Positions 5,680 to 8,887 of a DNA stretch of 8,887 bases are shown piece after piece (positions within the stretch are counted from its first letter, which is position 1; each line of letters starts with the position of its first letter). The stretch is from Prolixibacteraceae bacterium (GTDB lineage: Bacteria > Bacteroidota > Bacteroidia > Bacteroidales > Prolixibacteraceae). Where the stretch lies: contig JACMKG010000393.1 of assembly GCA_014380255.1 (NCBI GenBank), forward strand, positions 1 through 8,887, written 5' to 3'. The position numbers were made by a program, and so were the translations under genes. The notes beneath the pieces are model-generated. The model was not told the origin of the DNA and made no database searches. It was given only the letters and a program-made list of their open reading frames with translations.

Positions 5680-8658
5680 TTATAAGTTAACTTCCGAGGC
5701 TGTTATCAATCTTACGGGGCCAACCAATCCTGCGGATTTCAGCGGGCTGTTATTGCGAAAATAATACCAGATGGAGAATGTCTTTCGGCCTTGAGAAGGA
5801 CGAGGCTGATTTTTAACGAACCATTCGGGATAAGCCAACATAGCCCTTCCCATTTTCTCTCCACGATCCTGCCCCCACTCAAAATCAGCAGGTTCATGCT
5901 CATCGCCAATCAGGCGGTTGGCCCAGTTGGTTGTTACAAGAATTTCCAGCTCGTTTTCCCCAGCAACAAGCCAATCGGTAATGTCTGTCTGATAAGGCGG
6001 ATACCACAGTACCCCTGCACTTTTACCGTTGACGCGCACTTCGGCAATATCGTTCATTTCACCCAAATCAAGCAGGAATCGTGTTTTTGGAGAAGTCTTA
6101 TTTACTGATACTATCTTTCGGTAAGTGGCTGTTCCTGCAAAATAATTCACCGACTTACTACTGTGTTTGCTGAAATCAATTAATTCAGGGAATTCCAACT
6201 CAAACTTCTGATCGGTTTTTGGTGCAAAAGCTACTTTCCAGGGTCCCGATAATTCAACCGGAGCATTCGCTTGAATATCAATTGTTTTTTGTTTTCCTGA
6301 AGCATAAACAAGAGCAATAGAAACAGCTTCGGAGGCTCTCAAAACAGGTGATTCGCTTTTGTTGCAAAGAATAGTCCAATTGGTATTTCCATTCCTTGCA
6401 GAAGCTGAAACCAAATGATCAGCTTTGGAAGCAGCTTTTCTGAAAACCACAAACACAGATTGCATCCCTTTTAGATTCAGGTTAACTGTTGTTCTTCCAT
6501 CCATGTCATTCCAAACAAGAGCATTGGAAATGCTGCCGTCTTCGGCTTGCCACAATTCAGGTTGTTTCCCTGAGACCAGAAATGAAACTGAAATGGTCTG
6601 CGCTTTTTCAGATTGATTGGCTACAAAATAAATATCGGTAGCTGCAGAATGACGGTGAGCTATTTTAATGTCGGATGGGTTAATGGCTTTTAAAATCTGA
6701 TAATCAGGTATTATTCCGGCTTTTTCAACAGCATCTTCCAATTTGGTGAATATGAATCCTTTTTTATACTTGTTAGAACTGCCGGTTCCCCATACTTCTT
6801 TAGCCAATTGATTCAGTTCTTCATCACATTTAGGAAAGTCTTTCAAACTGGGAGATTTGACAGGTTTGGCCGAAACGATGGTAGCACCTTTGGAAACCAA
6901 CTGTTTTATTTTACGGGCAACTTCTGGCAAAATATACCCATCACCGGGAAAGACCATGAATGGGTAGACTCTTCCTGATGGCAAAACTATTTTTCCATTT
7001 TCAACAGTTATCTTCTCTTTTATAAAATCAGTCACTGAAATCAAATCTGAGAAACCCTGTACTTTTCCCACGCATAAATAATCTGAGGGCTGTTCGCCGT
7101 ATTGTAATAGTGCCTGACAACGAGCCAGGTAGGTAAAGAAAGCCTTTGCGGGTTCGAACCAGGTTTGGTTACGCCCAAAGTGCGTTCCCCACCATCCCAT
7201 GCCCATTCCTGGCTGGTAGCGATCATCAAATGGTTGATGAACCCAATGGTGCAAAATCAAGCGATTGATTCCCTGGGCAAAAACTTTATCGGCAGTAGGT
7301 TTCAAAAAAGCAGGATCTTCAGTAAACTGGCTCACTTCGGGCCTTCCTGTGAAAGCCTCGGCGCCAACCACGGTCTTTCCCGCAGCCCTTGCAGAAGCCG
7401 GAACCGCGCTTTCAATTCCATCATTACTGGCTGTCCAAAACTCTGCCATTGGTAGATCGGCCAAGGCAACTCCCTGAGGGGTGTTGAAAGGTCCGCCATA
7501 AGGTTCAAACTGAAGATCAAGTTTGGCATCGTTCAGCATTTTCTTTCCGATATTCCAGCCATTTTCATAAAACAGCTGGTCAATCACATCGCGGTAATCC
7601 CAGTCAAAACGGGCCGTTTGGTCTGCAGTTTCCACCATGCGCCGGTCCTTGCTGTCTTTTTCAGTTCCTACCGTCAGACTAAATGAAGCCAGCCATGGAA
7701 TCGGGTCATATCCTTTGCTCCTGATAAACTCATCGCGAAATATTGGTGTCCAGTTCTGATTTCCAGCTTCATAACTATCAATAAGCATGTGTTTAAATGA
7801 CTTGCCCATGTATGGGCTCAACTGTTCTTTCAATGGATCGAGCACCGATTTCCAATGAGCAGTACTCTGTTCGGCGCTCATTTTATCAACTTCCAGTACT
7901 TTTCCCAAAAGATCATCAGGAACCGGGTGAGGGGGTCTACCGGTAGAGGCATGACAAATACGATAAATGATCCATTTACCTGAAGGAGCCTTCCATTTCA
8001 ATCCGTTCCCGGTAGCATAATGTGAGAGGTTCAGCACTTCAGATACATCAATTGTCTTTTTTTCGGCAGGAACTGCCAGAACGACAATGTCCTTATAATA
8101 GGAAATTTTCCTTCCTGTCCATCCCCAGCCTTCATCGGCAATCAGAACCGGAGCTTTTAACGTAAGGTTAATTTCTGCTCCTCCTGAAATTATTGTATCA
8201 CTCCAAACCAAACGCTGCATGCTATGTTCCTCTTCAATCCACGGGCCGCCTGTTGTTGAATAACCTACCGTATTGTGCAATCCGATTTCAAGACCCAGAC
8301 GTTGTGCTTCGGAGGCAGCAAAGCGGATCGCTTCCCAGTAGGCTGGACTGCGATAAGTTTGCTCAGGCCATGGATTATTCAGTGTTGGAGCGTGAGACTC
8401 CTGAACAGCCGATGCCAGATTGAAAATGGTTGCCCCACCTATCCCTTCCGCTTTCATCGCTTCCAAATCCTTTGTTATGCCTTCTTTTGAGAAGTTGGAC
8501 CCCATCCAATGCCACCAAACATAGGGTTTAACAGATGTTGGGGGATTAAGGAAATGAGACTCGGGATTATCTGTTGGGATGGAAGGCGTTTGCGCCATAA
8601 CCGGAATGGATAAGAACAATAAAGCCATGAACAGTAGCTGGTGAAATGATTGGTGCAT
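5680..8658 (-). CDS. Secreted alpha-L-rhamnosidase, glycoside hydrolase family 106
   Basis: GH106 enzymes release terminal alpha-L-rhamnose from plant pectins (rhamnogalacturonans), arabinogalactan or bacterial polysaccharides by an inverting mechanism. A signal peptide (about 1-22, ending PVMA before Q23) predicts export to the periplasm or beyond. No lipobox is present. The catalytic barrel region begins with the typical KPYVWWHWMGSNFSKEGITK (44-63) and contains GIGGATIFNL (72-81), LGLEIGLHNTVGYSTTGGPW (121-140), LIDSYEAGNQNW (292-303), FEPYGGP (384-390), VVGAEAFTG (430-438) and HHWVHQPF (470-477). E297, E385 and E434 lie in the most conserved-looking blocks and are candidates for catalytic or metal-binding roles; I did not map them to a structure. 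The C-terminal region (about 800-985; LSGPWKV, TATYRK, VRVNGKSAGVLWYPPYQ, NELEILVTTNWANRLIGD) is a GH2-like galactose-binding beta-sandwich. The length of 992 residues is within the family range. It converges on the receptor operon. The linkage specificity is not readable. Confidence 0.92.
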   Translation of the reverse strand: MHQSFHQLLFMALLFLSIPVMAQTPSIPTDNPESHFLNPPTSVKPYVWWHWMGSNFSKEGITKDLEAMKAEGIGGATIFNLASAVQESHAPTLNNPWPEQTYRSPAYWEAIRFAASEAQRLGLEIGLHNTVGYSTTGGPWIEEEHSMQRLVWSDTIISGGAEINLTLKAPVLIADEGWGWTGRKISYYKDIVVLAVPAEKKTIDVSEVLNLSHYATGNGLKWKAPSGKWIIYRICHASTGRPPHPVPDDLLGKVLEVDKMSAEQSTAHWKSVLDPLKEQLSPYMGKSFKHMLIDSYEAGNQNWTPIFRDEFIRSKGYDPIPWLASFSLTVGTEKDSKDRRMVETADQTARFDWDYRDVIDQLFYENGWNIGKKMLNDAKLDLQFEPYGGPFNTPQGVALADLPMAEFWTASNDGIESAVPASARAAGKTVVGAEAFTGRPEVSQFTEDPAFLKPTADKVFAQGINRLILHHWVHQPFDDRYQPGMGMGWWGTHFGRNQTWFEPAKAFFTYLARCQALLQYGEQPSDYLCVGKVQGFSDLISVTDFIKEKITVENGKIVLPSGRVYPFMVFPGDGYILPEVARKIKQLVSKGATIVSAKPVKSPSLKDFPKCDEELNQLAKEVWGTGSSNKYKKGFIFTKLEDAVEKAGIIPDYQILKAINPSDIKIAHRHSAATDIYFVANQSEKAQTISVSFLVSGKQPELWQAEDGSISNALVWNDMDGRTTVNLNLKGMQSVFVVFRKAASKADHLVSASARNGNTNWTILCNKSESPVLRASEAVSIALVYASGKQKTIDIQANAPVELSGPWKVAFAPKTDQKFELEFPELIDFSKHSSKSVNYFAGTATYRKIVSVNKTSPKTRFLLDLGEMNDIAEVRVNGKSAGVLWYPPYQTDITDWLVAGENELEILVTTNWANRLIGDEHEPADFEWGQDRGEKMGRAMLAYPEWFVKNQPRPSQGRKTFSIWYYFRNNSPLKSAGLVGPVRLITASEVNL

Positions 8659-8699
8659 TGTGTTATTCTTTTGGTTTTAATTCGTAATGATACCCTGGA

Positions 8700-8707
8700 T
8701 AAAAGTA
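8700..8707 (-). promoter_or_regulatory. Weak candidate -7 element for the GH106 gene
   Basis: On the minus strand TACTTTTA fits TAnnTTTG in seven of eight positions, about 41 bases before the ATG at 8658. No -33 TTTG stands at the expected distance. Only 88 bases remain between the start codon and the probable IS end, so upstream control sequences may have been displaced by the insertion. Confidence 0.25.
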
Positions 8708-8759
8708 CAATCAAATGATAGCAGAATTACAGTATTTTCTATTAATGGTTCTATAACGA

Positions 8760-8793
8760 TTTGTGTGGGTAAAGATAAAACGGTTTAACTTTA
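8760..8793 (+). promoter_or_regulatory. Candidate promoter of the IS transposase
   Basis: TTTG at 8760-8763 and TAACTTTA at 8786-8793 (seven of eight against TAnnTTTG) are 22 bases apart, near the expected -33/-7 arrangement for Bacteroidota, and lie directly upstream of the transposase ATG. An A-rich stretch with AAAGGT precedes the start codon. Confidence 0.35.
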
Positions 8794-8810
8794 GAAGCAA
8801 AAAAAGGTAT

Positions 8811-8887
8811 ATGGATTCTACTGATATATTTAAGTTAGCATTGAATATTGTTGAACCATGGTTTATTGAGGAGATCAAACTTGAAAA
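8811..8887 (+). CDS. ISL3-family transposase, N-terminal 25 residues only
   Basis: The reading frame opens with MDSTDIFKLALNIVEPWFIE and runs without a stop to the window edge. The pattern of M-D/N-x(3)-[LI]F-x-LAL, then a short gap, PW and a beta strand ending IKLE is the characteristic start of ISL3-family DDE transposases (about 400 residues). The zinc-binding N-domain, helix-turn-helix and DDE catalytic residues are all beyond the edge, so activity cannot be judged. It is transcribed away from the GH106 gene. The assignment rests on a short segment. Confidence 0.65.
   Translation, partial: MDSTDIFKLALNIVEPWFIEEIKLE

Larger units (their letters stand above)
8747..8887 (+). mobile_element. 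Left end of an ISL3-family insertion sequence (runs off the window)
   Basis: The boundary is inferred. A GGTTCTATAACGATTTGTG sequence starts at 8747 and has the GG-TCT start typical of ISL3-family terminal inverted repeats. It lies 64 bases before the transposase start, a usual leader length. The eight bases before it (8739-8746, CTATTAAT) are AT rich and would be the target duplication, which this family makes at 8 bp. The right end, its inverted repeat and the second target copy lie outside the window, so neither the exact boundary nor completeness can be confirmed. Confidence 0.55.

Noticed and set aside
1..8887. CRISPR array, tRNA or rRNA genes, prophage or defence genes
   Set aside because: No regularly spaced repeats, cloverleaf-like sequences, rRNA segments or phage/defence-type proteins are seen on either strand.

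Overview
The window looks like a metagenome-style contig from an anaerobic or microaerophilic member of the Bacteroidota, probably a Bacteroidales relative. Four things point there: a TonB-dependent receptor with an N-terminal carboxypeptidase-regulatory-like domain followed directly by a DUF4249-type lipoprotein, a Bacteroidota-style GH106 rhamnosidase, promoter-like TAnnTTTG elements with few Shine-Dalgarno sites, and a class A flavodiiron protein typical of anaerobes. No rRNA, tRNA or marker gene allows a finer placement.

Layout. Positions 1-604 hold the 5' part of mltG on the minus strand. It is interrupted near position 113 by a foldback: positions 1-112 are a second, inverted copy of an internal piece of mltG that differs from the intact copy only at synonymous third codon positions. 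A divergent intergenic region (605-811) with a 13-bp direct repeat leads to fprA (812-2002, plus). A clear rho-independent terminator closes fprA at 2074-2115. A Bacteroidota promoter-like element precedes a two-gene operon of an outer-membrane TonB-dependent receptor (2212-4590) and a surface-lipoprotein-like DUF4249 protein (4594-5565). Converging on this operon from the right is a 992-residue secreted GH106 alpha-L-rhamnosidase (5680-8658, minus). At 8747 the left end of an ISL3-family insertion sequence appears, and the window ends 25 codons into its transposase.

How the genes fit together. FprA should detoxify oxygen and/or nitric oxide in the cytoplasm. MltG would trim nascent peptidoglycan at the inner membrane. 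The receptor and lipoprotein most likely form an outer-membrane uptake complex of unknown substrate. The rhamnosidase would release L-rhamnose from pectin- or exopolysaccharide-type glycans in the periplasm or outside the cell. The rhamnosidase lies beside the uptake pair, but on the opposite strand and without SusD, a regulator or further glycosidases, so a shared pathway is only a possibility.

I do not see a previously undescribed system here. The most informative oddity is the foldback at the left edge, which reads best as a strain-level assembly chimera. Both edges of the window (the foldback and the IS end) are places where assemblies commonly break.
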